DNA of 64,000 nt from Coptis chinensis (GCA_015680905.1 CM027378.1:88999501-89063500); one strand, 5' to 3'; positions 10,808 through 22,823 are shown, counted from the first letter of the stretch. Numbers and translations are program-made. The notes: generated from the letters alone by a model not told the origin.

Positions 10808-12854
10808 TGATAAGCACCCAAAACTGTAATATTAAACCCCGAGAGACATAGCATTTTGGTTGATTATGTGTTTAATAATCATGTAATAATTATATTTTCA
10901 TACTTTTGCAGGTTTCCGCAATTAAAATGAATATAGTGATAAAACATGCATCAAAGTACAGGAATACGAGAATATTTGGAGTTTCCCACTCGACCCCGTG
11001 AAGCCGAAGTTTCCAAAAGAACAGAACCAGTGCGGAACGGGCCCACATATGAAGAAGCAGCAAATTTGCGATGCTCAAATCGGATAAATCTAGGTGCCAA
11101 CGTTGGCTAGTGAAGCTGCCAAGTACAAGGATACGGGAATATTTGGAATTCCCGCTCAATCCCCGTGAAGCCCAACAAAGCCTGACTAGAGCCGAAGTTC
11201 CCAAAAGAACAGAACCAGTGCAGAACGGGCCCACATATAAAGAGGTAGGAAACTTCCGATGCTCAAATCGGATAAATCTAGGTGCCGATGTTGGCTAGTG
11301 AAGCTGCCAAGTACAAGAATACGGGAATATTGGAATTCCCGCTCAATCCCCGTAAAGCCCAATAAAGCCTGACTAGAGCCGAAGTTTCCAAAAGAACAGA
11401 ACCAGTACAAGACAGGCCTACATATAAAGAGGCAGGAAACTTCCGAAGCTCAAATCGGATAAATCTAGGTGCCGACGTTGGCTAGTGAAGCTGCCATAGC
11501 GACCCGAGGCGGCGAACTTAACTGCGCGAGGACAAAAGTAGTAAAAACGCCAATTTTAGCCATAATGGACACACTCTGCGGGCCCGAAGGCATGATGAGT
11601 CAAAGAGGCGGTGGCAAATGATGGTTTCAAATTGATACCATCCGGCAAGAAAGAAGACATCGCACCAATTCAAACCAGGTGGTTTGAATTAACATAAACT
11701 AAAAAAAAAAACCTTAAAATGGCAAAAGGACAAAACTTAAAACAAATAAGACAAAGTTTGGTTTCGAACCATTCAATTAGCATAAAAACAAAACCTTAAA
11801 TATTCACGGGTCACTCTTGTATCAGCTATATATATGAAGGGGTCGCCTTCATTATAAGGTCTTCACCATATTAATGCTTTAGCTACGTTTAGTTTTTCTT
11901 CAGTACTTACCTTCTGCCATTTTTATTTCAGGAGCTTAATACAGTAAGTTATTTTACCCTTAATAACAGTCATTTCTTTTCTTGTTTAATTTCTGTCCTG
12001 CATTTATTTACTTAATGTATACAACAAGTTTTATTATTCCTTCTATGATGATGAGCTAATCCCCCTCGGGGGTTTATCTTTGCTTCGTGTGAAAATCCGA
12101 TTGACTTGTTAATATTCTAGAATCACTACTTAGGAATTAGGCATAGAATTAACATCCGGTCCCAAAATGATCGAGGCATTACAAAGTTGGATCTTGATGC
12201 TCCAGGGCACGGTCTTCGTGTAGCGACTAAAATGTCTCGCGACTCTCTGGTGTCGACGACTCTCCAATTCGTCCCAAATTGATGTGAACTTGTGCGGGAG
12301 AGCTGAAATAATATACCGTAGATGAGGTATTATCGAAACTCCTTATGCTAGTGAAATGCGACCTAGAGATGTGGGCATGCACTAGGGATCAATACTCGGC
12401 GTCGTCTCCGAAACGAGACGAATTAGAGATGTAGTGATTTGGTAATAAAACCTGTTGAAAAATGATTCTTGCATGAGCATGATTAACTCTCTCCCCTGTT
12501 TCTCTACTTTTGTTTACCTATATATAATCACCGTAGTAATTTATTTTATTTGCATTACCGTTATTTTAATTAAAACCAACTAAAAAGAAACCTAAAAATC
12601 CTACTCACTTAAAGTGTAACTCCAGTTGTGAACCTATCCGAGCCCTAAGGTTTGGACGATCCCTTACTCGACCTATCCTACCAATCCCACGTGAGTAAGG
12701 TAACTTGACTAAAACGTCGACTATCACGGACGTTGGACTTTAGACTTTGGACTTGGACTGTGGACCTCGGACTTTGACTCATGACCTCGGACTTAAGGAA
12801 ATAAGTAATGGCGAAAACCAATAAACAAACGCGTGTGTAAAGAGCATTTTATCA
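10808..12854 (+). mobile_element. 5' LTR of element 2 (2047 bp)
   Basis: Begins TGATAA and ends TTATCA. It contains 2.8 copies of a ~187-bp tandem repeat (about 10954-11505), and a TATATATAT box at 11827-11835 followed by the likely transcript start. The base after the LTR begins AATGGCCACGACGCACG, which does not closely match the tRNA-Asp primer site seen in element 3, so the primer site is unassigned. Confidence 0.9.
10954..11505 (+). repeat. 187-bp tandem repeat inside the element 2 LTR
   Basis: The CAGAACCAG mark recurs at 11022, 11210 and 11397 (188 and 187 bases apart). The first copy lacks about 20 bases. Each copy carries an ACATATRAAGARG segment, TATA-like in copies two and three. 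The same array lies in the 3' LTR at about 24494-25010. Confidence 0.85.
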
Positions 12855-14078
12855 AATGGCCACGACGCACGAAGGACTCGGACCTAACGTAATAACCGGA
12901 ATACATCCATAAAACCCCTCCCTTACCTCATCATCTTTTTAATTTTCATTTTACATTTACAATACTAACTCTTTACCGTAATTTTTTCTACTAACAAATA
13001 ACCGCGTGAGCCAAGTTTGTTTATTTTCATTAGCATCTAAGTACTCCGTAGGAATTTGAAGTACTAAAAATGACAAAAGAGTCTCGGGACGAGGACCTAA
13101 TTAGTAAGCAAAAGCGAAACTAACACGGAGTATCAACACTCCGGTTTTCGTCTGAGCCACTTTCCTTTTCGGATTACTCTTTTGGGCTCTTTGGTCCTGT
13201 TTTTTTCTAGTAAGCATAAGCTTGGGAGTAGTCGACCGCTATATCTAGGAATCGCGGGGCCTTGTGGGTTTCAAACTCTTAAACTCCTCAAACTTTGTCG
13301 AGGATATTATTTGTTATAACCTGTTTTTTACCTCGTATATTTTGTATGTTGGCATGAGAACTCATGCATGTAAAGGTGGTTCGTCATCATATATTCACGT
13401 AACACAATTAATATGATTCGAATATATTTTGATATATGTGTAGCGTCAAACCACCTGCTTAGAATATTTTTGTATGTGTATGTTACATCAATTCACGTAC
13501 GCGGTATTCAATTGCATGAGTTCGTTCTCGACATTTCCCTAGCTCACGTATAACTTACACATAGTTGCACGTATAGGTAATATAGATTTGCATGGGTAGA
13601 CTTTCTGCGTAACTAGTATATATTAGTTAGTTTCTATTTTAGCATCTATCGTTTTTAATTGCATATTTCGTAATCACGTCTCCATAATACACTAATTACG
13701 TAAATTAAAAAAATAAAAAAATTAAAAAAAATAAAAAAATTAAAAAAAATTAAAAAATCATAGTAATTAAAAATTTCATCTAAATCATCTTAATAACACC
13801 CCGCATAATACACCATCATAAATCATCCTATTCCATCAGTGCCTAGGAAACTTGAAAAAAAAATTGAGGTTGCCTAATTAAGGAACGTGCTAGCACGAAC
13901 AACCTCCCTCAATTCTCTCAGGTGACCTGGCTGCTGGAATATTCACACGTTATCCTAGCTTCCCTGCTCGAGTTAGCAACAGCTCAGGAAGACGTGTTTC
14001 AACTCCCTCTTTCCTAAATTCTAAAACCTCCAGTCATTATTCGTTCCTTATGAGCACTAAATTAAAATTCATATTTGT
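12855..14078 (+). other. untranslated leader of element 2
   Basis: No gene seen. It contains a perfect hairpin GCATGAG-AA-CTCATGC near 13354-13370 and an A-rich run at 13706-13759. Packaging signals usually lie in this region of LTR elements, but none can be identified by eye. Confidence 0.6.
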
Positions 14079-15476
14079 ATGAGACTACGGTCTGGTAAAC
14101 ATAAGGAATTAGAACTTACATATCATCGTCGAAAATACAAGAAACAACTGTTTATGTTATCTCCTAGGCATAGTTCCTCCTCCGTAAATCAACCTCGTCA
14201 AACATCTCCGTTTCCATTATCTCCTTTAATTATGGCTGAAGAAAATCTCACAGTCGAGAAACCCCTTCGGTTTCTATCTTCGCCTTACAGGGGAAGGACA
14301 CGCTTCTGCATTAAACTCGATCGCGATTGTAGGTGATTTTCAGATTCCGCCAAACATTTTCGGTTTGTTACCTGCTTTTACCATGGTTTAGACCATGAAA
14401 AACCGTCACAATCATCTTCGCCGGATGCAACAAGTAGTCACCACTTTCTGCCATCCGACCGTTACCAACGAACAAGTCTTGCTTAGGTTGTTTCCCTTCA
14501 CCTTAGCCGATAAAGCTTCGGTTTGGCTCGCCGGACAAAGCCGCAATCCATTGATACATGGGCCAAACTTGTTCAAGCATTCATGATAAAGTTCTATACT
14601 CGAAAAAACTACAGAAAATGCTTCAAAAGATTCAATTCTTTCGCCAAAGCCCGGGAATCCTTTTTCGGAAGCGTGGAGAGCGATTTCTTGATCTACTACT
14701 TTCGAATGTCCCCATCATCAACTCGACACGGCTGTATTAGTCCGTTCATTCTTTAATGGTCTCTCGACCATCAAAAGGAAACATTAGATATCATGAACGG
14801 CGGTTGTTTCATGGACAAGGGCGCCATCTTGAAGCATACACTTTTCTTGAGAAACAGGCCTCCCTCACGGCACCCATTGGGGAAACACTGATTCTTCTAA
14901 ATCTTCTAAAGACACTCCTACCAAAGTTACGTCTATGTTTGAGGTCAAACCCGATCCGGAATTAAAAACTTTAATCGAGTCCCTAAACAAAAAGGTTGAT
15001 GCTCTTTCAGTACAAGTAAATGAACAAAAACCCAAACAGGTCATGGCTGCCAACGCTTCCCCATGCCCTCTTTGCTTAAGTCCTGAGCACGCCGATTCTT
15101 ATTGTCCCTTGGTATACGAGTGTCCTCCCCAACCTTCTGAAGAGGTTTGTGCTTTATCCCTAATACACCTTGGCGACAACATCTGAATTTAGCTTGGGCA
15201 CCCCCTGTCCAACAACAAGCTCCTTCAGGTGGCAACAACGTTCCTGTACGACCACCCGCGAACTACAATTCCTATCGTCAAGGAAATACTCCACAATTTC
15301 AGCAAGGGCAAAGTAATTTTCCCAATAACGCAAATATGGGATACCAGAACAACCGCAACCTTGTTCCCACTAACCAAGGATATGGCTACCAAAATCAACC
15401 CGTAAATAATAACCGTGAACTAGTTCCTGCTGCTCCCTTGGTACAATCCACAGCCGATAAAATGGTTTGAAACTTT
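14079..15476 (+). pseudogene. Athila gag (element 2), frameshifted
   Basis: Capsid protein of the retrotransposon particle. Start chosen at ATG 14079 (MRLRSGKHK), the first Met before the gag homology. The retrotransposon-gag core is visible in two overlapping frames: LRLFPFTLADKASVWLAGQ (about 14480-14540), then DTWAKLVQAFMIKFYTRKN and FNSFAKARESFFGSVESDF (about 14550-14690). Further pieces are CPLCLSPEHADSYCPL near 15060 (a Cys/His knuckle-like segment) and a Gln/Asn-rich tail at 15182-15470 with many NNP and QGQ runs. Frame changes occur near 14336, 14545, 14760, 14930 and 15183. Element 3 has the same gag family with far fewer breaks. Confidence 0.8.
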
Positions 15477-15563
15477 CCGACATACATGAATCAACGAATC
15501 AAATCCTAGCTTCTATTCAATGCGGTCTCTTCACCATTAGCTCAGGATAAAAGTCAAAAGGGC

Positions 15564-17039
15564 GTGTTCCCTGGGCAAGCAGTTCCAAACCCTAAGCCTA
15601 CAAACACTGCCTTTGAACTCAACAATGCACCAGGACCTAGTAATCCAAGCCAGGGTGAGGTAAATGCCATTACCACTCTTCGTTCTGGCAGAACCATCGA
15701 CAATAATATACGTATGCCAGACGAGGAATCAACGGAAGCCACGACTAACATCCTTCCAACTCCTACCTCGCAACCTATAACGGACGAAGTTGTACCTTCA
15801 AAATCTATACCCACGTCTCTAGGAAAAGATACCACTGATCCTTATACGCGATTCCGCCCAAAAGCTCCGTTCCCTGCCCATTTGGTAAAGAACAAACATG
15901 ACGAACATTTTGATGAGATCCGTGAAACCTTCAAAAATTTGACCATAAACTTACCTTTCCTAGATGCGCTAAAGCATTTGCCCAAGCATGCCAAGTTTTT
16001 GAAGGACATGTGCACCACCAAACGACGTACGAATGTACCTCAACAAGCGTTCCTCACTGAGCAGTTTCCCTCGATTACCACTACCAATGGTATAGTAAAG
16101 TACAAGGACCCAGGTCGACCAACTGTACCATGCACGTTGGGAGACAAGTATACCGCTACTGCGCTTTTAGACCTAGGTGCCAGTGTTAACCTACTTCCCT
16201 ACTACTTATTTAAGCAGTTAGGTCTTCATGAATTGAAACCTACCAATATGACTCTGCAACTCGCGGATCGCTCCATCAAGTACCCAAAAGGCATAGTAGA
16301 GAACGTTATAGTAAAGGTCCAAGATTTTTACTACCCAGTTGATTTTGTCATTCTAGATACTGAAGTAGCCTGTGACTCCATCCCTATCATCTTAGGACGT
16401 CCTTTCCTTGCAACTGCCAACGCTCTTATAAATTGTCGGGACGGTTCAATGACATTGTCTTTCGGGAACCTTTCTGTCGAACTCAACGTGTTCAAATTAA
16501 TGAAACAGTTTCCCGATCCTATAATGGAGGGCGAGATTAGCTTGGTCGATAGTCTGGAACATGATTATTTCGCAAACTCTTTTCCCCCAGACGAGATACA
16601 CCAATTTCTTTCTTTTGATAATCCGGAGTTTGACGATGACTCGTACATAAGGGAGGTCCATGCATTATTAGAGTCAGTACCACTATTTGACCCTAATGCT
16701 TCGGTGCAAACTAATTCAGAAGAACCGGATTCGCTCTTTTCCATTGAAGAGATGATCCCTCACGAATCCTTGATCCCCAATCCTCCAACTCCGGATTTAA
16801 AACCTTTACCCCCTGATTTGAAGTACGTGCATCTCGATCCCGATGGTAGTCACCCTATAATAATTTCTGCTCACTTGACTACAGACGAAGAGGCACGTTT
16901 GATTCATGTCATTCGTGAACACCGCTCCGCTATCGGATGGTCCTTAGATGATATCAAGGGAATAGACCCTAGCATATGCACGCATCGTATACATCTTGAT
17001 GACGGCACAAAGACATCACGAGAACCACAACGCCTTTAA
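15564..17039 (+). CDS. Athila aspartic protease and linker to RT (element 2)
   Basis: Longest open frame of element 2 (491 codons). Starts with a gag-protease linker (ITTLRSGRTIDN), then KAPFPAHLVKN and the LPFLDALKHLPKHAKFLKD block. The retropepsin active site reads LLDLGASVNLLPY at about 16164-16202; LDLGAS is the Athila form of the D[ST]GA motif. The flap-side segment VDFVILDTEV and the closing IPIILGRPFLATANALI block (about 16380-16430) follow, then an acidic linker and the IGWSLDDIKGIDPSICTHRI motif leading into RT. It would process the Gag-Pol polyprotein. It ends in a TAA right after REPQRL, where RT should continue; a one-base change there puts RT out of frame. Confidence 0.88.
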   Translation: MFPGQAVPNPKPTNTAFELNNAPGPSNPSQGEVNAITTLRSGRTIDNNIRMPDEESTEATTNILPTPTSQPITDEVVPSKSIPTSLGKDTTDPYTRFRPKAPFPAHLVKNKHDEHFDEIRETFKNLTINLPFLDALKHLPKHAKFLKDMCTTKRRTNVPQQAFLTEQFPSITTTNGIVKYKDPGRPTVPCTLGDKYTATALLDLGASVNLLPYYLFKQLGLHELKPTNMTLQLADRSIKYPKGIVENVIVKVQDFYYPVDFVILDTEVACDSIPIILGRPFLATANALINCRDGSMTLSFGNLSVELNVFKLMKQFPDPIMEGEISLVDSLEHDYFANSFPPDEIHQFLSFDNPEFDDDSYIREVHALLESVPLFDPNASVQTNSEEPDSLFSIEEMIPHESLIPNPPTPDLKPLPPDLKYVHLDPDGSHPIIISAHLTTDEEARLIHVIREHRSAIGWSLDDIKGIDPSICTHRIHLDDGTKTSREPQRL

Positions 17040-17040
17040 T

Positions 17041-17880
17041 CCCTGCCATGAAGGAAGTAGTGAGAGAGGAAGTTCTACGCTTACTTGATGCGGTATCATA
17101 TACCCTATCTCAGATAGTGACTGGGTTAGTCCTGTCCACGTTGTTCCCAAAAAGTCCGGCATTCAAGTTGTGCAAAATGAAAGTGGTGAGTGCATCTCCA
17201 CTCGCATTCCTTTGAAATGGAGAATTTGCATTGACTATCGCAAACTTAATGCCAGAACCCGTAAAGATCACTTCCCTCTCCCATTCATTGACCCGGATGC
17301 TAGAACGCTTAGAGCCGGTCATGCCTACTACTGTTTTCTTGATGGCTATTCGGATACTTCCAAATTGTCATCGATCCCCCGATCAAGAAAAGACAACTTT
17401 CACGTGTCCCTTTGGAACCTTTGCATACGCATCGAATGCCTTTTGGTCTTTGTAATGCCCCGATTAACTTTCCAACGCCGCATGCTTCACATTTTTAGTG
17501 ATATGGTGGAACGCGTTATATGGAAGTCTTCATGGACGACTTTTCCATTTATGAAAATTCCTTTGACGATCGTTTATCCAACCTTTCTAAAGTATTAACG
17601 CTGCGTTCGCGAAGAGAAAAATCTGGTACTCAATTGGGAGAAGTGTCATTTCATGGTTACCAAAGGACTTGTTCTAGGTCATATTGTTTCAAAAGACGGG
17701 ATAGGGTTGATAAAGCTAAAATTGTTAAAATTTCTTCGCTACCCTTCCCACGCATTCGGGATATCCGTGCCTTTTAGGCCACCACTGGGTTTTACAAGAG
17801 ATTCATTCAGGATTTTTCTAAAGTTGCTTTCGACCCTTAACCAATCTCCTACTTAAGGATGCGATGATTCGATTTCAATT
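17041..17880 (+). pseudogene. Athila reverse transcriptase (element 2), many indels
   Basis: RT blocks lie in changing frames: LKWRICIDYRKLNART (17215-17262), DHFPLPFID (17265-17291), GHAYYC and LDGYS (17317-17352), QEKTTFTCPFGTFAYASNAF (17386-17450), RRMLHIFSDMVE (17476-17512), MEVFMDDFSIYENSF with the catalytic FMDD (17520-17565), and MVTKGLVLGHIVSKDGI (17653-17703). In two places a conserved Gln or Ala-Gly codon pair has become CCGG (CCCGG at 17292-17296, GCCGG at 17314-17318), causing the frameshifts. The breaks are dense here compared with the protease frame just upstream, which suggests sequence error at specific contexts rather than age. Confidence 0.82.
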
Positions 17881-18335
17881 TCAATTGCAAACAAGCTTTT
17901 GATACTCTAAAACCGCCTCGACTACCGCTCCTATCATTCAACCCCCGATTGGTCTCAACCATTCGAACCGATGTGTGACGCTTAGCGACTTTGCTATTGG
18001 TGCCGTGCTAGGCCAACGACGTGATCGACAAACCCGTTGTCATTTACTACGCTTAGTAAAACTCTTAACGACGCTCAACGTAATTATACCACAACTGAGA
18101 AAGAGTTCCTAGCTGTTGTCTATGCTTTGGATAAGTTTCGCCCCTACCTAGTTGGAACATCGACCATAGTATATACTGACCATGCCGCAATTCGGTACTT
18201 ACTCACGAAAAGGACGCAAAACAACGATTGTTCCACTGGATCCTTCTCTTACAAGAATTCACCCTGGAAATCAAAGACAAGAAAGGAACCGAAAATGTCG
18301 TAGCCGACCATTTATCAAGGCTGGTTGGTGACATC
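17881..18335 (+). pseudogene. Athila RNase H (element 2)
   Basis: RNase H follows RT. Pieces are the GAVLGQ equivalent near 18000, LSKTLNDAQRNYTTTEKEFLAVV (18058-18120), YALDKFRPYLVG, and [13 protein letters not shown] (18172-18210), which keeps the Asp that element 1 has lost. Then [30 protein letters not shown] in the next frame up to about 18320. Several one-base shifts are present, and 17880-18050 is the most damaged part. Confidence 0.8.
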
Positions 18336-18403
18336 GATAGTGATTCTGAAGCTATCGGTGATTCCTTCCCAGACGAATACTTGTACTCTATTTTCTCATC
18401 CCC

Positions 18404-19697
18404 ATGGTACGGGATATCGTTAACTACCTAGTTATTGGGAAGTCCCTCCTTTGGTCACGTCCTGATCATAAAAAGTTCTTATCCACTATAAAATATTATT
18501 TCTGGGATGAACCCTACCTCTTTAAGTATTGTTCCGACCAACTCATTCGTCGTTGCATTCCCGACTGGGAACACACCGACGTTTTATCCTTTTGCCATGA
18601 ACAATCTTGCGAAGGTCATTTCAAAGGAAAGAAAACTGCGGCCAAGGTGTTACAATGTGGTTTTTTACTTGGCCTACCCTTTTTCGCGATGCACACCTAA
18701 CATTCGCGTAGCTTGCATTCGTTGTCAACACCTAGGTCGAATTACCAAACGAAATATGATGCCCCTAAATCCTATATTGATTGTGGAAATTTTTGATGTT
18801 TGGGGCATTGATTTTATGGGACCCTTCCCTATTTCTCAAGGTTTTCTATACATTTTAGTCGTTGTAGACTATGTGTCCAAATGGATTGAGGCACTCGCAT
18901 GTCGCTCGAATGACCATAAGACTGTCGTGAGATTTGTAAAAGAAAACATTTTCTCTCGTTTTGGTGTTCCCAAAGCTATCATCAGTGATGGGGGTACACA
19001 TTTTTGTAACAAAATTTTTGGGTTTTTAATGAAAAAATATGGAGTTACTCACAAGGTTGCTACTCCATACCACCCACAAACGAGTGGCCAAGTGGAAGTC
19101 TCCAACAGAGATAAAGTCTATTCGAGAAAACTGTCAACCCATCAAGAAAGGACTAGTCTCTCCGCTTATCGGATGCCTTGTGGGCATACCGAACAGCATT
19201 TAAGACACCTATAGGGATGTCTCCTTACCGCATTGTTTTTGGAAAACCTTGTCATCTGCCAGTTGAACTTGAGCACCGCGTGCCTTTTGGGCCATCAAAA
19301 GCCTCAATTACAATATCATCGAGGCAAAAGCGGAAGCGAAAACTGCAATTAAATGAAATGGAGGAGATTCGAGTGATGTTTATGATCTCTCAAAATCCTA
19401 CAAAGCTAATATGAAAAGAGTGCACGACAAGCACATTTTTAAGTAAGGATTTCAAAATTGGCCAAAAAGTTTTTGTACATAACTCCGTGATTACACATCT
19501 TTCCCCGGTAAATTGAAAACACGATGGTCCGGTCCTTTCATTGTGTCACCGTGAAACATTATGGGGCAATCTCTTTGCTTAATCCAAAAGATAACAGTGA
19601 ATTTCAAGTCAATGGACAACGCCTAAAATATTACCACGAATTACGCTCACCAGATGTTGAACAGACTCTTCTTCAGAATCCAGTATACACTGACTAG
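18404..19697 (+). pseudogene. Athila integrase (element 2)
   Basis: Zinc-binding part [21 protein letters not shown] near 18590-18650, and a Cys pair (CIRC) near 18715-18726. The core is nearly intact: [10 protein letters not shown] (first Asp, about 18798), [33 protein letters not shown] (second Asp, about 18980) and [15 protein letters not shown] (Glu, about 19090). The C-terminal part is [27 protein letters not shown], then a frameshift, [10 protein letters not shown] and a RWSGPF-type segment near 19520. The coding end is taken at about 19697 (YTD-stop) by comparison with element 1. Confidence 0.85.
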
Positions 19698-19856
19698 ATG
19701 TTTCGTCTGGCGTACTCGATCCTGTTTCTATAGAGGGTACGCCATTTTGGTAGCCGGGCCATCTTCTATCTTATGATCTCCAAAGTTCTTTGAGGTGTGT
19801 GGTTGCAAGCGCCGGAACCTTAGTCCACGAAAACTCTTTTACAGAACTGAGTATAA

Positions 19857-20246
19857 ATGTCTTCTGCACCACGAGCAAACGTGCTTTTCGGTAAACGATG
19901 GGTACCCAAAATTTCACCTCCTTCCTTCTCTTCCCTTTTCTACTCTCTACCTCGCGAACTTCAGCTAATCATTTGGTGTAAGTCTCACTCATCACGAATA
20001 GGAAATGGTCGTAGTTCTTTTGCTCGTAAACGACGTGCGCGAAGGATGGGCTGGTGTATGCATTGCCAAACACCCTTCTGTCTAGGCCCGGACTTCCTAT
20101 CCGATACTAGCCAGTTTAAGGTATACTTTTGTCTAACACCAGCTGCGCAGGATAATCTTCGTCGCCGCCTCCCCTCCCACGGATGGGATTCGCCTTGGGA
20201 ATCGACGTTAAAAGACTTCGATTCGCCTCTTGAGGATCCGCGTTAA
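19857..20246 (+). CDS. small unknown ORF between integrase and ORF A/B (element 2)
   Basis: 129 codons, intact, ATG at 19857. The protein is basic in its first half (SFARKRRARRMGW) and has a short Cys cluster (CMHCQTPFCLG) that could bind metal, then an acidic-aromatic tail (GWDSPWESTLKDFDSPLED). I do not recognise it. No counterpart is apparent in the equivalent spacer of element 1. It sits 160 bases after the integrase end and about 870 bases before the ORF A/B gene. It may be a chance frame, but an uninterrupted 390-base frame stands out beside the broken pol. Confidence 0.35.
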   Translation: MSSAPRANVLFGKRWVPKISPPSFSSLFYSLPRELQLIIWCKSHSSRIGNGRSSFARKRRARRMGWCMHCQTPFCLGPDFLSDTSQFKVYFCLTPAAQDNLRRRLPSHGWDSPWESTLKDFDSPLEDPR

Positions 20247-20658
20247 AAGACTCACCTTGTACATATGTTTATTTTGTTACCTTTTCCTTTGCATTAAGTT
20301 TTGCACAAGGGATTCGTGTCAAACCTCGATGTTGCATACTTGGAACACAAACGGGCAATGGATTCCACCGCACCAACCCTAGAATTGGTTACTTTGAGTC
20401 CCTTGGGGCGGTTTGAGGATAGCCGTATGTAAAAAGGGCAATATTATTAGACCGTAGCGCGCACGGTCCAGGATGGTACAATCCTGCCCCTAACCCCATA
20501 ATACATAGAGGTGAAGCCACAAATCCGGCTGGATTGGGTTCGCCTCCAGAGCCGATGATAGACAGTTGTCTATGATTTAAGATGGTGACTCCGACATCAT
20601 CAAAGGTGTTTTCATGTATATCTCCCTTGTATGTAAATAAAACCCTTACACTTTCCTC

Positions 20659-20692
<34 letters not shown>

Positions 20693-21116
20693 TGGCTTTC
20701 AAGAATGACTCATATAATTGGATAGAATTTTTCGTGCCAATCGTTTCGATATCTCATTCGGGTCCAATTCGAGTCCAAACGAAGTCGGGTAGTGCGCATT
20801 TAGATTTTTAGGTTTAAATCAGGGCTTTAGGCTTGATTTGGGCTTCGAAAATTTTTGACGACCAGCCCAAATATCGATTTCTCGGTCCATTTAAACCCAA
20901 AATACCCGATCACACGCCCACAAATCCACGCTTTCGCTTTCCTAAAAACAGGATCTTGCTCCTCTCGAATCGGCCTCGCAGACGAGACAGCCCATTACTA
21001 AAACCGGGTCTCGCTACGAGACCCTCCGCAAATCCGATCAAGATTTCCTTCCGTCAGATCATCCCAATTCTTCCCCTCATCAATAATCAATAGCCATCCT
21101 CCCTCTTAGATCAGCA
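20247..21116 (+). other. spacer before ORF A/B (element 2) with poly-A run
   Basis: No gene recognised. A run of about 28 A at 20662-20689 follows text that could be an mRNA 3' end, suggesting a processed insertion, but no target duplication was found. The stretch 20833-21093 is an open frame rich in Pro and Arg with no recognised similarity; it is probably the leader of the next gene. Confidence 0.4.
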
Positions 21117-22560
21117 ATGGCTGGAAACAGACGGATTTGTGTGGAAATTTGTTTTGGAAATTTGTTTGAAAACGAGATGTTTGCTCCATTCTTTGATCAC
21201 GAAATTCACTCTAGAGGATGGGAGAGTTTGTTATATACCAATGGAGGGCTTTATTCTAAGGATTTGGTGATGAAATTCTACGACAATGGAAGCTTTAATG
21301 GCGACCATTTTTGGATCATCGTCGAAGTCACACCGGTGTTGCTCTCCGGGATCACGGGCATTCCACTGGTCGACCACGGACTGACTCAGCAACAGTCCGT
21401 GTACCCATGGACTTACGACCTAATGCTCGACACGCTTATCGAGAGAGAGTACAACATCGACGGGAAATGCGCCAGTATCGGGCTTCGGTCGCGACGGAAC
21501 CAGCTAGCGGTGACTCAATGGTCGGACCAACGCCATTGGCACCTCGAAGCCTTCCGACATCAACAAGACCTTCCTCCACCTTCTCCGATCCTTCAGAGCG
21601 AAAGGGTCACATTTTTCACAGAATGGAAGCTCCAAAGATGATTCTGAACAATCTTTCCATTCCTTACTAAATTCTCCCAAGATATGGACATATTTTCGTG
21701 AGACTACATCACTCAAGTTGGATGGAACTCTCTCATTCTACACCGGAGCGGACATACTCCCCGTGTTTGGCGGCTTACTTTTATAATAACATGGAAGATC
21801 TACCACCTGTCCGGGGTTTCCGTTGAATGGGTTTACACTACGTATTGGTAACACCCTACACGCCTTTTATGAGCCAACAGCCGGGCTATGGCTCGACCTT
21901 CCTCCTCTTCAGCCGATCTCCCCATCCAATACATGATAGAGAATGACCTTAATGACTACTCTAGGGAAGATTTTGTCTGCCCGCTATGGCGATGGCCTTG
22001 CCCACGCCAAAGAACGTGCGAAGCCGGGCCGATGGCCGAATTCACTATTCCACTAGCCAAGATGACCATGAATGTGGAACCGCCATGCTATTTATTCTTC
22101 CTTCGAACATCATGGGAGATTGGCATTTTTCCACACGGCATCAAAGGAAGCGTGTAAGACATTCCATGCATTGGCCCAAAGAACGCACCACCTTCGACAT
22201 TACAAAACTAGTAATTGAGAATCTTAAGAAGGCTCGGTCTTTTTTCGGCAAGATTACATCACCACCGCCATTCAAGATGCGGGATAGTGAGGACATACTT
22301 CCCTCGAAGTTTGCAGCCACCTTCAGATTTGGGTAAAGGTCGACTCTATGTGTCCAACAAACAAGATAATTCGCTTCCTTGCGATTTCGACATGGACACG
22401 CCTCGCAAGGTATCTTAAGAAAGTTCGTTCTTTCCTAATGATGAAAAATGATAGCTCATCTAGACAATGCAAAGAAAAGGAAGTGGAGTGAAGTCTGGAA
22501 AGCTATGATAGATTGGCGGGATGCGAAGGAATGGCATTTCCTACAGGGACGAGGCAAGGA
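21117..22560 (+). pseudogene. ORF A/B gene of element 2 (shortened)
   Basis: Starts ATG 21117 (MAGNRRICVEICFGNLFEN). It runs through the Transposase_32-like block SRGWESLLYTNGGLYSKDLVM and a segment ITGIPLVDHGL. The similarity to ORF A of element 1 stops near WSD (about 21525). From about 21624 the sequence follows ORF B instead (MEAPKMILNNL corresponds to MKSPRIILEQS), through FTIPLAKMTMNV (matching YNIALSSLSLNV) to WKAMIDWRDAKEW near 22500. The coiled-coil and Ser-rich tail of ORF A is missing, so the two genes appear joined by deletion. Several frameshifts and stops follow 21640. Function unknown. Confidence 0.6.
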
Positions 22561-22785
22561 AGGACTATCCCCCAGTTCAAGGTTGGGGCAATGTGAGTTG
22601 ATGCATGTACATATTTGTTTTATGTTTTGATGTGAAATAAATAAGTGACCTAACAGTGTGCTACTCTAACAGTGTGCTTCTACTTTTATGATGTATAATA
22701 TATAGTGTGCTACAATAAATTTCTGTGGAAGATGTCAGCTTTATTTTTGCTCAAAGCCTCTCAGGTATACTCTTTCTTCCTCTTA

Positions 22786-22823
22786 ACACTTTGAGGACAC
22801 AGTGTCCGACTGTTTGGGGGTGG
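22786..22823 (+). promoter_or_regulatory. AGGA hairpin plus internal polypurine tract, element 2
   Basis: Stem ACACTTTG (22786-22793), loop AGGA, stem CACAGTGT (22798-22805) with one T-C mismatch, then TTTGGGGGTGG at 22813-22823. The stem sequence differs from element 1 on both sides while pairing is kept. Confidence 0.6.

Noticed and set aside
10890..11410. Several minus-strand frames with repeated SRILVLGSFTSQ text
   Set aside because: Periodic shadows of the 187-bp LTR tandem repeat, also present in the 3' LTR.
12855..12880. Primer binding site of element 2
   Set aside because: TGGCCACGACGCACG begins like a site but matches the tRNA-Asp complement poorly after four bases; left unassigned.
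20833..21093. 86-codon frame before ORF A/B
   Set aside because: Pro/Arg-rich, no recognised similarity, lies in a likely leader.
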